Position numbers and translations under genes: made by a program. DNA of 64,000 nt, from assembly GCA_920105625.2 (NCBI GenBank), contig OV050031.1:81353995-81417994 (forward strand), written 5' to 3'. Below are positions 37,441-47,900 of this stretch, in pieces. Source of the DNA: Clusia tigrina. Lineage: Eukaryota; Arthropoda; Insecta; Diptera; Clusiidae. Position 1 is the stretch's first letter, and each line of letters starts with the position of its first letter. The notes below the pieces were generated by a model. The model searched no databases. It saw nothing but the letters and a program-made list of their open reading frames with translations, and was not told the origin of the DNA.

Positions 37441-38504
37441 ATTGACGTTAACTTCTGGACAACTATTTGAATATCGAGAACTTACAAAAAATAATGGGAT
37501 ACTATCTTTACACTTAGGGCATGCAAGGAGAATAATCAACCATAGTAATCAACCATAGTATTCCATATTATTGACCCAGAAAAGTACCACGAAAACATAG
37601 ATGACTTGACTAAAACACTTAAATTATTCGAAAGATACGATTCAGTAAAAACAATGAAGACAACAACCAAGCTAAAACTTGAACAACTAAAAACAAAATT
37701 AAAACCAAACAGAAGTAAAAGAGAACAAATAAATGGACTCGGACATGTCATCAAATTCATAACAGGTAACGTGGACAAATACGACGCACAGAACTTAAAC
37801 GATCAGATTAAACATTTAGAAAGTAACCAAGTCCATTGAACATATCTACGAGCTGCTAAACCTACAAGCTTATTACAATGAATATTAAATTATTTTTAAC
37901 ATTGACATACCAACCTTTGACCCTATACCTTATCAATACCACCACATAATCCCATTGCCAATCAACAATTCTAAAATAATTGAGTCAGAACCATATGTAT
38001 TGTATAATGATAGTTATGTATTTGAAATCTCGCAAGCATGTCCTAAAATAGAAAATATATATTATTGTAAAAAAAACAAAGATGTAAATTTAAGTGAATT
38101 GTCCAACTTTTTAAGAATAAGAAAGCTGGATGCGTTGTGAAAAACATTGGCAAGAAACCACATTACAATCAACATGCAGAGCGGCGAATACTACCATCAA
38201 AGGAACAGCAACAATCCACTACAAACATTGTAAAGTCTTTATAAACAACATAACCTATGAAGATGACATCGGCACCTTTTGGGAAGACGTCTACATCACA
38301 CCAGTTTTCCATTCAGAAGTCCAAATCATAAATGAAATCAATACATTTTCCTTGAAAAAGCTAGCAGATTACAACTTCGAGCAACAAACTGAGATCGATG
38401 CAGTCTACATACAGTTATCCAATCACAACTATCTAATCGGCAGCATAATTGGAACTTCAATCCTCATCTTTGGAGTAAATAATTCTCTGATTGAGACGCT
38501 ATAA
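37441..38504 (+). pseudogene. env-like gene, heavily degraded
   Basis: Third gene in the errantivirus position after pol. Pieces are recognisable in different frames. The first part near 37,440-37,560 is disrupted and includes a 13-bp tandem duplication (37,534-37,559). A middle part at about 37,560-37,839 contains the furin-like site RSKR (37,711-37,722), followed by the INGLG...ITGN segment typical of errantivirus Env fusion regions. A third part runs 37,955-38,140. The last part, 38,130-38,504, ends with a hydrophobic segment (YLIGSIIGTSILIFGV) like a C-terminal membrane anchor. Stops and frameshifts separate the parts, so no envelope protein can be made. In relatives Env is a baculovirus F-like membrane fusion protein made from a spliced RNA. 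Confidence 0.78.
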
Positions 38505-38571
38505 ATTTCAACAGAACCTCATGAATACCTGCCTTGAAGCTGCAATCCCGTCCATCCCTACGCTTCAAACT

Positions 38572-38582
38572 GAGAGGGGAGG
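38572..38582 (+). other. Polypurine tract
   Basis: GAGAGGGGAGG directly abuts the 3' LTR and would prime plus-strand DNA synthesis. The bases between the env stop (38,504) and this tract hold no other feature I can see. Confidence 0.88.
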
Positions 38583-38787
38583 AGTTAAGGTAACAAGCCC
38601 CAAACCTTAATAATTAATTATTACAGTTTTAGTAGTTTTTAAGAAATATATAAAAATGTAAAGAACAATTCCTATGAAATATTGCATGGGCAAATTTCAT
38701 AGGAAAGAATCAAAATGTAAAAACAATTCCCATGAAATCTGCTACGGCAAATTTAATAGGAATTGTTTTATCATGACATAAATTAAG

Positions 38788-38797
38788 TATATAAAAG
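38788..38797 (+). promoter_or_regulatory. TATA box in the 3' LTR
   Basis: The same TATATAAAAG as in the 5' LTR, unchanged. It could drive transcription outward into the R1 3' part and the right satellite block. Confidence 0.6.
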
Positions 38798-38863
38798 AAG
38801 AACGAATTGAAGGATAGATCAGATGAATTTAAGACTTAGAACATATTCTTGCAGGCCGGTGCA

Positions 38864-39013
38864 CCATTTGTAATTAATAAATAATAAACCAGTTGTAATT
38901 AATAAATATTAAACCATTTGTAATTAATAAATATTAAACCAGTTGTAATTAATAAATATTAAACCATTTGTAATTAATAAATATTAAACCAGATGTAATT
39001 AATAAATATTAAG
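38864..39013 (+). repeat. Six 25-bp tandem repeats in the 3' LTR
   Basis: The same six 25-bp units as in the 5' LTR, with a few substitutions. Most units keep AATAAA, so the element transcript would have several possible cleavage signals. Confidence 0.9.
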
Positions 39014-39074
39014 AAATCATGTAGATTTGGTTCTTTTGTATTTTTTAATGAACTCTTCGACAGCAGACGTAAGT

Positions 39075-39078
39075 CGCG
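39075..39078. other. Target-site duplication, right copy (CGCG)
   Basis: Right copy of the 4-bp duplication, immediately after the 3' LTR end aagt. Confidence 0.93.
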
Positions 39079-39882
39079 CGGCTTACCTTCAAAGAACATC
39101 TGCGGCGCGTGGGAGATAAGGCAGCAAACACATGTTCTCTCCTATGTAGAATAATGCCCAACGTGGGAGGACCCAGGCAGCGGAAAAGGCGACTCATCGC
39201 CGGGGTTGTCAGATCCATTAATCTCTATGGAGCGCCAATATGGGCCGAAAACGCGGATGTGAAGGCTTATGTCCGCACCATTGAGGCAGCATACAGGAGA
39301 AGTGCACTACGAGTGATATGCGCATACCGCACCTTATCCACAGATGCCACCTTGGTAATAGCCGGCATGATTCCCGTGAACCTGCTAGCGAAAGAAGCGA
39401 TGAACCTCTACCACGCTAAAGGGACACACGCGACAAATGTAGAGGAGCTCTTGGAAATTGGAAAGCGGAAGACCCTTCAAGAGTGGCAAGCCCAGTGGGA
39501 TACTTCTAGAAATGGCCGCTGGACAAGAAGGCTGGTCCCCAACATTCAGCAATGGGTAAGCAGGTCGCATGGTGAGGTGAATTTCTACGTCACACAATTG
39601 CTGACAGGCCACGGAGGTTTTCGGGCATAACTGCACAGATTCCACTTGGAGGAATCTCCCTACTGTGCAAACTGTGGATGTACAGAGATAGAAGATCCCA
39701 AACATGTCTTCTTCTATTGCCCACGTTATGAAAGTGCTAGAGTGGCACTACAAGGAGTATGTGGAGAGCCCGTGGTGCCCGACAACATAGTGCAGCATAT
39801 GCTCGAGAGCCCGGAGAAATGGGCTGCGGTGTGTGACACCACCGCCGCCTATATGAAAGACCTCCGCCACCAGGAGTGGTGA
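39075..39882 (+). pseudogene. R1-clade ORF2, C-terminal part with CCHC motif (nonsense mutation)
   Basis: The second piece of the R1-clade ORF2 resumes directly after the LTR element. It contains the post-RT region (SINLYGAPIWAEN, RVICAYRTLSTDA, LLTGHGGFRA) and then a TAA at 39,628-39,630, where related proteins commonly have a tyrosine codon. The same frame continues past the stop with LHRFHLEESPYCANCGC, a zinc-binding C-x2-C-x9-H-x4-C motif (CANC ... KHVFFYC) and a normal end at TGA 39,880-39,882. The copy therefore carries one frameshift, one nonsense codon, a 5' truncation and the LTR insertion, and cannot make a functional protein. Confidence 0.88.
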
Positions 39883-39932
39883 AGACGAGCAATGAAAAAT
39901 AGCTAGGAGGGGTCCGCTGACCATACTAAAGT
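39883..39932 (+). other. R1-clade 3' UTR and junction with the satellite
   Basis: About 50 bases lie between the ORF2 stop and the first recognisable satellite bases (ccgactgaggcag from 39,933). No poly(A) tract is present. The end tactaaagt abuts the satellite directly. A short match exists between gtccgctga (39,912-39,920) and gtccgactga at the junction, which may be microhomology or chance. Confidence 0.7.
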
Positions 39933-41294
39933 CCGACTGAGGCAGATAGGGGTAGATATAGGCATAGAGAAGATAGCAGACCCCCAATCGACAGCGGTAG
40001 CGACTGAGAATGCAACAGTCCCCCTATCGAGAGCGGCAACGAATAAGACGCCTACAGAGACGGTAACAGAGGCTGCGATGCCCTCTGAGACGCCGACTGA
40101 TACAGATAGGGGTAGAAATAGGCATAAAGAAGGCAACAGGCACCCCCAATCTACAGCGGCAGCGACTGAGACGCCTACAAAGATACTGACAGAGGCTGCG
40201 ACGCCGACTGAGGCAGATAGGGGTAAATATAGGCATAGAGAAGGCAGCAGACCACCCAATCGACAGCGGCAGCGACTGAGACGCCTACAGAAACGCTGAC
40301 AGAGGCAGATAGGGGTAGATATAGGCATATGGAAGGCACCAGACCCCCAATTGAAAGCGGCAGTGACTGAGACGACTACAGAAGCGCTGACAGAGGCTGC
40401 GACGCCGACTGAGGCAGATAGGGGTGGATATAGGCATAGAGAAGGCAACAGGCCTCCAATCGACAGCGGCAATGACTGAGACGCCTACAGAGACGCTGAC
40501 ACAGGCTGCGACGCCGACTGAGACGCCGACTCAGGCAGATAGGGCTAGATATAGGCATAGAGAAGGCAGCAGACCCCCCCCAATCTGCAGCGGCAGCGAC
40601 TGAGAAGCCTACAGACACGCTTACAGAAGCTGCGACGCCGACTTAGGCAGATAGGGGTAGATATACGCATAGAGAAGGTAGCAGACCCCCCAATCGACAG
40701 CGGCAGTGACTGAGACTCCTACTGAAACGCTCACAAAGGTTGCGACGCCGACTGAGGCAGATATAGGCATAGAGAAGGCAACAGGCTCCCAATCGACAGC
40801 GGCAACGACTGAGACGCCCACAGAGATGCTGACAGAGGCTGCGACGCCGACTAAGACGCCGACTGAGGCAGATAGGGGTAGATATAGGCATAGAGAAGGC
40901 AGCAGACCCCTCAATCGACAGCGACAGCGACTGAGACGCCTACAGAAACTTTGACAGAGGCTGCGACGCCGACTGCGGCAGATAGGTGTAGATATAGGCA
41001 TAGAGATGGCAGCAGACCCCCCCCATACGACAGCGGCAACTACTGAGATGTCTACAGAGACGCTGACAGAGGCCGCGACGCCGACTGATATGCCGACTGA
41101 GGCAGATAGGGGTAGATATAGGCATAAAGAAGGCGGCAGACTCCCAAATCGACAGCGGCAGCGACTGAGACGCCTACAGAGACGGTTACAGAGGCTGCGA
41201 CGCGGACTGAGTCAGATAGGGGTAGATATAGGCTTAGAGAAGGCAGTAAACCCCCCAATCGACAGCGGCAGCGACTGAGACGCCAACAGACACG

Positions 41295-42298
41295 CTGACA
41301 GAGACTGCGACGCCGACTTAGGCAGATAGGGGTAGATATACGCATAGAGAAGGTAGCAGACCCCCCAATCGACAGCGGCAGTGACTGAGACTCCTACTGA
41401 AACGCTGACAGAGGCTGCGACGACGACTGAGGCAGATAGAGGTGGATATAGGCGTAGAGAAGGCAACAGGCCCCCAATCAACAGCGGCGACGACTGAGAC
41501 GCCTACAGAGACACTGACAGAGGCTGCGACGCCGACTGAGGCAGATAGGGGTGGATATATGCATAGAGAAGGCAACAGGCCCCCAATCGAAAGCGGCAAC
41601 GACTGAGACGCCTACAGAGACGCTGACAGAGGCTGCGACGCCGACTTAGGCAGATAGGGGTAGATATAGGCATAGAGAAGGCAGCAGACCCCCCAATCGA
41701 CAGCGGCAGCGACTGAGACGCCTACAGAAACGCTGACAGGGGCAGATAGGGGTAGATATAGGCATATGGAAGGCACCAGACCCCCAATCGAAAGCGGCAG
41801 TGACTGAGACGACTACAGAAACGCTCACAGAGGCTGCGACGCCGACTGAGGCAGATAGGGGTAGATATAGGCATAGAGAAGGCAGCAGACCCCCCAATCG
41901 ACAGCGGCAGCGACTGAGACGCCTACAGAAACGCTGACAAAGGCTGCGACGCCGACTGAGGCAGATAGGGGTGGATATATGCATAGAGAAGGCAACAGGC
42001 CCCCAATCGAAAGCGGCAACGACTGAGACGCCTACAGAGACGCTGACAGAGGCTGCGACGCCGACTTAGGCAGATAGGGGTAGATATACGCATAGAGAAG
42101 GTAGCAGACCCCCCAATCGACAGCGGCAGTGACTGAGACTCCTACTGAAACGCTGACAGAGGCTGCGACGACGACTGAGGCAGATAGAGGTGGATATAGG
42201 CGTAGAGAAGGCAACAGGCCCCCAATCAACAGCGGCGACGACTGAGACGCCTACAGAGACACTGACAGAGGCTGCGACGCCGACTGAGGCAGATAGGG
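41295..42298. repeat. 748-bp duplication within the right satellite
   Basis: Bases ~41,295-41,550 recur at ~42,043-42,298 with an offset of 748, sharing the rare gacgacgactgaggcagata and ataggcgtagagaaggcaac variants. A further patch (about 41,550-41,640) matches about 41,970-42,060 at an offset of 420. The region is a patchwork rather than a clean tandem array. Confidence 0.75.
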
Positions 42299-43674
42299 GT
42301 AGATATAGGCATAAAGAATGTAGCAGACCCGCTTGTCGACAGCGGCAGCGAGTGAGAAGGCAACAGGCCCCCAATCGAGTGCGGCAAAGACTAAGACGCC
42401 TTCAGAGACGCTGACAGAGGCTGCGACGCCGACTGAGGCAGATAGGGGTAGATATAGGAATTGAGAAGGCAGCAGACCCCTCAATCGACAGCGACAGCGA
42501 CTGAGACGCCTACAGAAACGCTGACAGAGGCTGCGACGCCGACTGAGGTAGATAGGTGTAGATATAAGCATAGAGATGACAGCAGACCCCCCATACGACA
42601 GCGGCAAGTACTGGGACGTCTACAGAGATGCTGACAGAGGCTGCGACGCCGTTTGAGATGCAGACTGAGGCAGATAGGGGTAGATATAGGCATAAAGAAG
42701 GCGGCAGACCCCCAAATCGACAGCGGCAGCGACTGAGACGCCTACAGAGACGGTTACACAGGCTGCGACGCGGACTGAGGCAGATAGGGGTAGATATAGG
42801 CTTAGAGAAGGCAGTAAACCCCCCAATCGACAGCGGCAGCTACTGAGACGCCAACAGAGACGGTAACAGAGGCTGCGACGCCTACTGAGGCAGATAGGGG
42901 TAGATATAGGCATAGAGAAGGCAGCAGACCCCCCAATCGACAGCGGCAGCGACTGAGACGCCTACAGAAACGCTGACAGAGGCAGATAGGGGTAGATATA
43001 GGCATATGGAAGGCACCAGGCCCCTAATCGAAAGCGGCAGTGACTGAGACGACTACAGAAACGCTGACAGAGGCTGCGGCGCCGACTGAGGGAGATAGGG
43101 GTAGATATAGGCATAGAGAAGGCAGCAGACCCCCCCAATCGACAGCGGCAGCGACTGAGACGCCTACAAAAACGCTGACAAAGGCTGCGACGCCGACTGA
43201 GGCAGATAGGGGTGGATATAGGCATAGAGAAGGCAACAGGCCCCCCAATCGACAGCGGCAGCGACTGAGACCCCTACTGAAACGCTGACAGAGGCTGCGA
43301 CGCCGACTGCAGCAGATAGGGGTGGATATAGACGTAGAGAAGGCAACAAGCCCCCAATCGACAGCGGCGACGACTGAGACGCCTACAGAGACGCTGACAG
43401 AGGCTGCGACGCCGACTGAGGCAGATAGGGGTAGATATAGGCATAGAGAATGTAGCAGACCCGCTTGTCGACAGCGGCAGCGACTGAGAAGGCAACAGGC
43501 CCCCAATCGAGCGCAAAAAAAACTAAGACGCCTTCAGAGACGCTGACAGAGGCTGAGACGCCGACTGTGACGCCGACAGAGGCAGATAGGGGTAGATATA
43601 GGCATAAAGAAGGTAGCAGACACCCCCAATCGACAGCGGCAGCGACTGAGACGCCTACAAAGACGCTTACAGAG

Positions 43675-46600
43675 GCTGCGACGCCGACTGAGGCAGATAG
43701 GGGTAGATATAGGCATAGAGAATGTAGCAGACCCGCTTATCGACAGCGGCAGCGACTGAGAAGGCAACAGGCCCCCAATCGAGTGCGGCAAAGAATAAGA
43801 CGCCTTCAGAGACGCTGACAGAGGCTGCGACGCCGACTGTGACGCCGACTGAGGCAGATACGTGTATATATAAGCATAAAGAAGGCAGCAGACCACCTCA
43901 TCGACAGCGGCAGCGACTGAGACGCCTACAGAAACGCTGACAGAGGCTGCGACGCAAACTGAGACGCCGCCTGAGACGCCGACTGAGGCAGATAATTGTA
44001 GATATAGGCATAGAGAAGGCAGCAGACTCCCCCAATCTACAGCGGCAGCGACTGAGAAGTCTACAGAGACGCTTACAGAGGCTGCGACGCCGACTGAGGC
44101 AGATAGGGGTGGATATAGGCATAGAAAAGGCAACAAGCGCCCCATCGACAGCGGCAACGACTGAGACGCCTACAGAGACGCTGACAGATGCTGCGACGCA
44201 AACTGAGACGCCGACTGAGGCAGATTAGGGTAGATATAGGCATTGAGAAGGCAGCAGACCCCCCAATCTACAGCGGCAGCCACTGAGACGCCTACAGAGA
44301 CGCTTACAGAGGCTGCGCCGCCTACTGAGGCAGATAGGGGTAGATATACGCAAAGAGAAGGTAGCGGACCCCCCAATCGACAGCGGCAGCGACTGAGACT
44401 CCTACAGAAACGCTAACAGCGGCTGCGACGCCCACTAAGGCAGATAGGGGTGGATATAGGCATAGAGAAGGCAACAGGCACTCAATCGACAGCGGCAACG
44501 ACTGAGACGCCTACAGAGACACTGACAGAGGCTGCGACGCCGACTGAGACGCCGACTGAGGCAGGTAGGGGTAAATATAGGCATAGAGAAGGCAGCAGAC
44601 CCCCCAATCGACAGCGGCAGCGAATGAGACGCCTACAGAAACGCTGACAAAGGCTGCGACGCCGACTGAGACGCCGAGTGAGGCAGACAGGGGTAGATAT
44701 ACGCATAGAGAAGGCAGCAGACCCCCCTATCGACAGCGGTAGCGACTGCGACGCCTACAGAAACGCCAACAGAGGCTGCGACGCCGACTGAGACGCCGAC
44801 TGAGGCAGGTAGGTGTAAATAAAGGCATAGAGAAGGCAGCAGACCCCCCCAACCGACAGCGGCAGCGACTGAGACGCCTACAGAAACGGTGACAAAGGCT
44901 GCGACGCCGACTGAGACACCGACTGAGGCAGACAGGGGTAGATATACACATAGAGAAGGCAGCAGACCCCTCAATCGACAGCGGCAGCGACTGAGACGCC
45001 GTCAGAGACGCTGACAGAAGCTGCGACGCCGACTGAGACGCCTACTGAGGCAGATAAGGGTAGATATAGGCATAGAGAAGGCAGCAGACCCCCAATCGAC
45101 AGGGGCAGCGACTGAGACGCTTACAGAGATGCTGACAGAGGCTGCGACGCCGACTGAGGCAGATAGGGGTAGATATAGGCATAGAGAATGTAGCAGACCC
45201 GCTTATCGACAGCGGCAGCGACTGAGAAGGCAACAGGCCCCCAATCGAGTGCGGCAAAGAATGAGACGCCTTTAGAGACGCTGACAGAGGCTGCGACGCC
45301 GACTGTGACGCCGACTGAGGCAGATACTTGTATATATAAGCATAAAGAAGGCAGCAGACCACCCAATCGACAGCGGCAGCGACTGAGACGCCTACAGAAA
45401 CGCTGACAGAGGCTGCGACGCAAACTGAGACGCCGACTGAGACGCCGACTGAGACAGATAATTGTAGATATAGGCATAGAGAAGGCAGCAGACTCCCCCA
45501 ATCTACAGCGGCAGCGACTGAGAAGCCTACAGAGACGCTTACAGAGGCTGCGACGCCGACTGAGGCAGATAGGGGTGGATATAGGCATAGAAAAGGCAAC
45601 AAGCGCCCCATCGACAGCGGCAACGACTGAGACGCCTACAGAGACGCTGACAGATGCTGCGACGCAAACTGAGACGCCGACTGAGGCAGATTAGGGTAGA
45701 TATAGGCATTGAGAAGGCAGCAGACCCCCCAATCTACAGCGGCAGCCACTGAGACGCCTACAGAGATGCTTACAGAGGCTGCGCCGCCGACTGAGGCAGA
45801 TAGGGGTAGATATACGCAAAGAGAAGGTAGCGGACCCCCCAATCGACAGCGGCAGCGCCTGAGACTCCTACAGAAACGCTGACAGCGGCTGCGGCGCCCA
45901 CTGAGGCAGATAGGGGTGGATATAGGCATAGAGAAGGCAACAGGCACTCAATCGACAGCGGCAACGACTGAGACGCCTACAGAGACACTGACAGAGGCTG
46001 CGACGCCGACTGAGACGCCGACTGAGGCAGGTAGGGGTAAATATAGGCATAGAGAAGGCAGCAGACCCCCCAATCGACAGCGGCAGCGAATGAGACGCCT
46101 ACAGAAACGCTGACAAAGGCTGCGACGCCGACTGAGACGCCGAGTGAGGCAGACAGGGGTAGATATACGCATAGAGAAGGCAGCAGACCCCCCTATCGAC
46201 AGCAGCAGCGACTGAGACGCCTACAGAAACGCCAACAGAGGCTGCGACGCCGACTGAGACGCCGCCTGAGGCAGGTAGGTGTAAATAAAGGCATAGAGAA
46301 GGCAGCAGACCCCCCCCAACCGACAGCGGCAGCGACTGAGACGCCTACAGAAACGGTGACAAAGGCTGCGACGCCGACTGAGACACCGACTGAGGCAGAC
46401 AGGGGTAGATATACACATAGAGAAGGCAGCAGACCCCTCAATCGACAGCGGCAGCAACTGAGACGCCGTCAGAGACGCTGACAGAGGCTGCGACGCCGAC
46501 TGAGACGCCTACTGAGGCAGATAAGGGTAGATATAGGCATAGAGAAGGCAGCAGACCCCCAATCGACAGGGGCAGCGACTGAGACGCCTACAGAGATGCT

Positions 46601-47900
46601 GACAGAGGCTGCGACGCCGACTGAGGCAGGTAGGGGTAGATATAGGCGTAGAGAATGTAGCAGACCCGCTTATCGACAGCGGCAGCGACTGAGAAGGCAA
46701 CAGGCCCCCAATCGAGTGCGGCAAAGAATAAGACGCCTTTAGAGACGCTGACAGAGGCTGCGACGCCGACTGTGACGCCGACTGAGGCAGATACTTGTAT
46801 ATATAAGCATAAAGAAGGCAGCAGACCACCCAATTGACAGCGGCAGCGACTGAGACGCCTACAGAAACGCTGACAGAGGCTGCGACGCAAACTGAGACGC
46901 CGACTGAGAAGCCGACTGAGACATATAATTGTAGATATAGGCATAGAGAAGGCAGCAGACTCCCCCAATCTACAGCGGCAGCGACTGAGAAGCCTACAGA
47001 GACGCTTACAGAGGCTGCGACGCCGACTGAGGCAGAGAGGGGTAGATATGCGCATAGAGAAGATAGCAGACAGCCCAATCGACAGCGGCAGCGACTGAGA
47101 CTCCTACAGAAACGCTGACAGAGGCTGCGACGCCGACTGAGGCAGATAGGGGTGGATATTGGCATAGAGAAGGCAACAAGCGCCCCATCGACAGCGGCAA
47201 CGACTGAGACGCCTACAGAGACGCTGACAGGGGCTGCGACGCAAACTGAGACGCCGACTGAGGCAGATTAGGGTAGAGTTAGTTGAGAAGGCAGCAGACC
47301 CCCCAATCTACAGCGGCAGCCACTGAGACGCCTACAGAGACGCCTACAGAGGCTGCGCCGCCGACTGAGGCAGATAGGGGTAGATATACGCAAAGAGAAG
47401 GTAGCGGACCCCCCAATCGACAGCGGCAGCGACTGAGACTCCTACAGAAACGCTGACAGAGGCTGCGACGCCCACTGAGGCAGATAGGGGTGGATATAGG
47501 CATAGAGAAGGCAACAGGCACTCAATCGACAGCGGCAGCGACTGAGACGCCTACAGAAACGCTGACAAAGGCTGCGACGCCGACTGAGACGCCGAGTGAG
47601 GCAGACAGGGGTAGATATACGCATAGAGAAGGCAGCAGACCCCCCAATCGACAGCGGCAGCGACTGAGACGCCTACAGAAACGCCAACAGAGGCTGCGAC
47701 GCCGACTGAGACGCCGACTAAAGCAGATAGGTGTAAATAAAGGCATAGAGAAGGCAGCAGACCCCCCAATGGACAGCGGCAGCGACTGAGACGCCTACAG
47801 AAACGGTGACAAAGGCTGCGACGCCGACTGAGACGCCGACTGAGGCAGACAGGGGTAGATATACACATAGAGAAGGCAGCAGACCCCTCAATCGACAGCG
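43675..47900. repeat. ~1.47-kb tandem higher-order repeat
   Basis: A block starting near 43,675 recurs at an offset of 1,466 (for example 43,740 to 45,206) and again about 1,467 later (46,673). The third copy is about 108 bp longer in its second half because of an extra monomer near 47,045. Shared markers are cagacccgcttatcgacagc, acgcaaactgagacgcc, and a monomer with ggtgtaaataaaggcataga. The right limit is approximate. Confidence 0.82.

Larger units (their letters stand above)
31394..39074 (+). mobile_element. 17.6/297-like errantivirus-type LTR retrotransposon, full length but degenerate
   Basis: A 7,681-bp Ty3/gypsy-class element with all structural parts: 5' LTR 31,394-31,884, tRNA-Ser primer site, repeat-rich leader, gag, pol in the order protease-RT-RNase H-integrase, env-like gene, polypurine tract 38,572-38,582, 3' LTR 38,583-39,074, and a 4-bp CGCG target duplication. 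LTRs begin with agtta and end with aagt. The tRNA-Ser primer site and the env type place it near the 17.6/297 group of insect errantiviruses. The coding regions carry several frameshifts and nonsense codons, so it is not autonomous. By eye the two LTRs differ at about ten substitutions and one 1-bp indel, so insertion was not very recent. Base composition is A-rich, unlike the GC-rich satellite around it. Confidence 0.93.
38583..39074 (+). repeat. 3' LTR
   Basis: 492-bp copy of the 5' LTR. Differences seen by eye are about ten substitutions (for example c/a near the start, g/a in the U3 palindrome, t/a in gatagatctg versus gatagatcag, two changes near the end) and one extra A. It is preceded by the polypurine tract and followed by the CGCG target duplication. 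Confidence 0.95.
29754..39932 (+). mobile_element. R1-clade non-LTR retrotransposon, 5'-truncated, split by an LTR element
   Basis: Non-LTR element whose remaining coding region covers the end of the AP endonuclease, the reverse transcriptase and the C-terminal CCHC region, in two pieces (29,754-31,393 and 39,075-39,932). Removing the LTR element and one CGCG repeat joins the two pieces in one reading frame. The element starts abruptly inside the endonuclease, as expected after incomplete target-primed reverse transcription. No poly(A) tail is visible at the 3' end. The left flank stops at satellite position ~91 and the right flank resumes at ~35, so about 53 bp of a unit is missing and no target duplication is seen. 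The R1-clade call rests on the RT and CCHC motifs. Many R1-clade elements have specific targets (28S rDNA, telomeric or simple repeats), so a satellite target is plausible but unproven from one copy. Confidence 0.9.

Noticed and set aside
29700..39960. Target-site duplication around the R1-clade element
   Set aside because: The bases before 29,754 (gacccccccaatc) and after 39,932 (ccgactgaggcag) are different parts of the satellite unit, so no duplication can be shown.
43511..43525. Run of eight A in a monomer (gcgcaaaaaaaactaag) as a possible element tail
   Set aside because: Flanking sequence on both sides is ordinary satellite in register. A local expansion is simpler than an insertion remnant.
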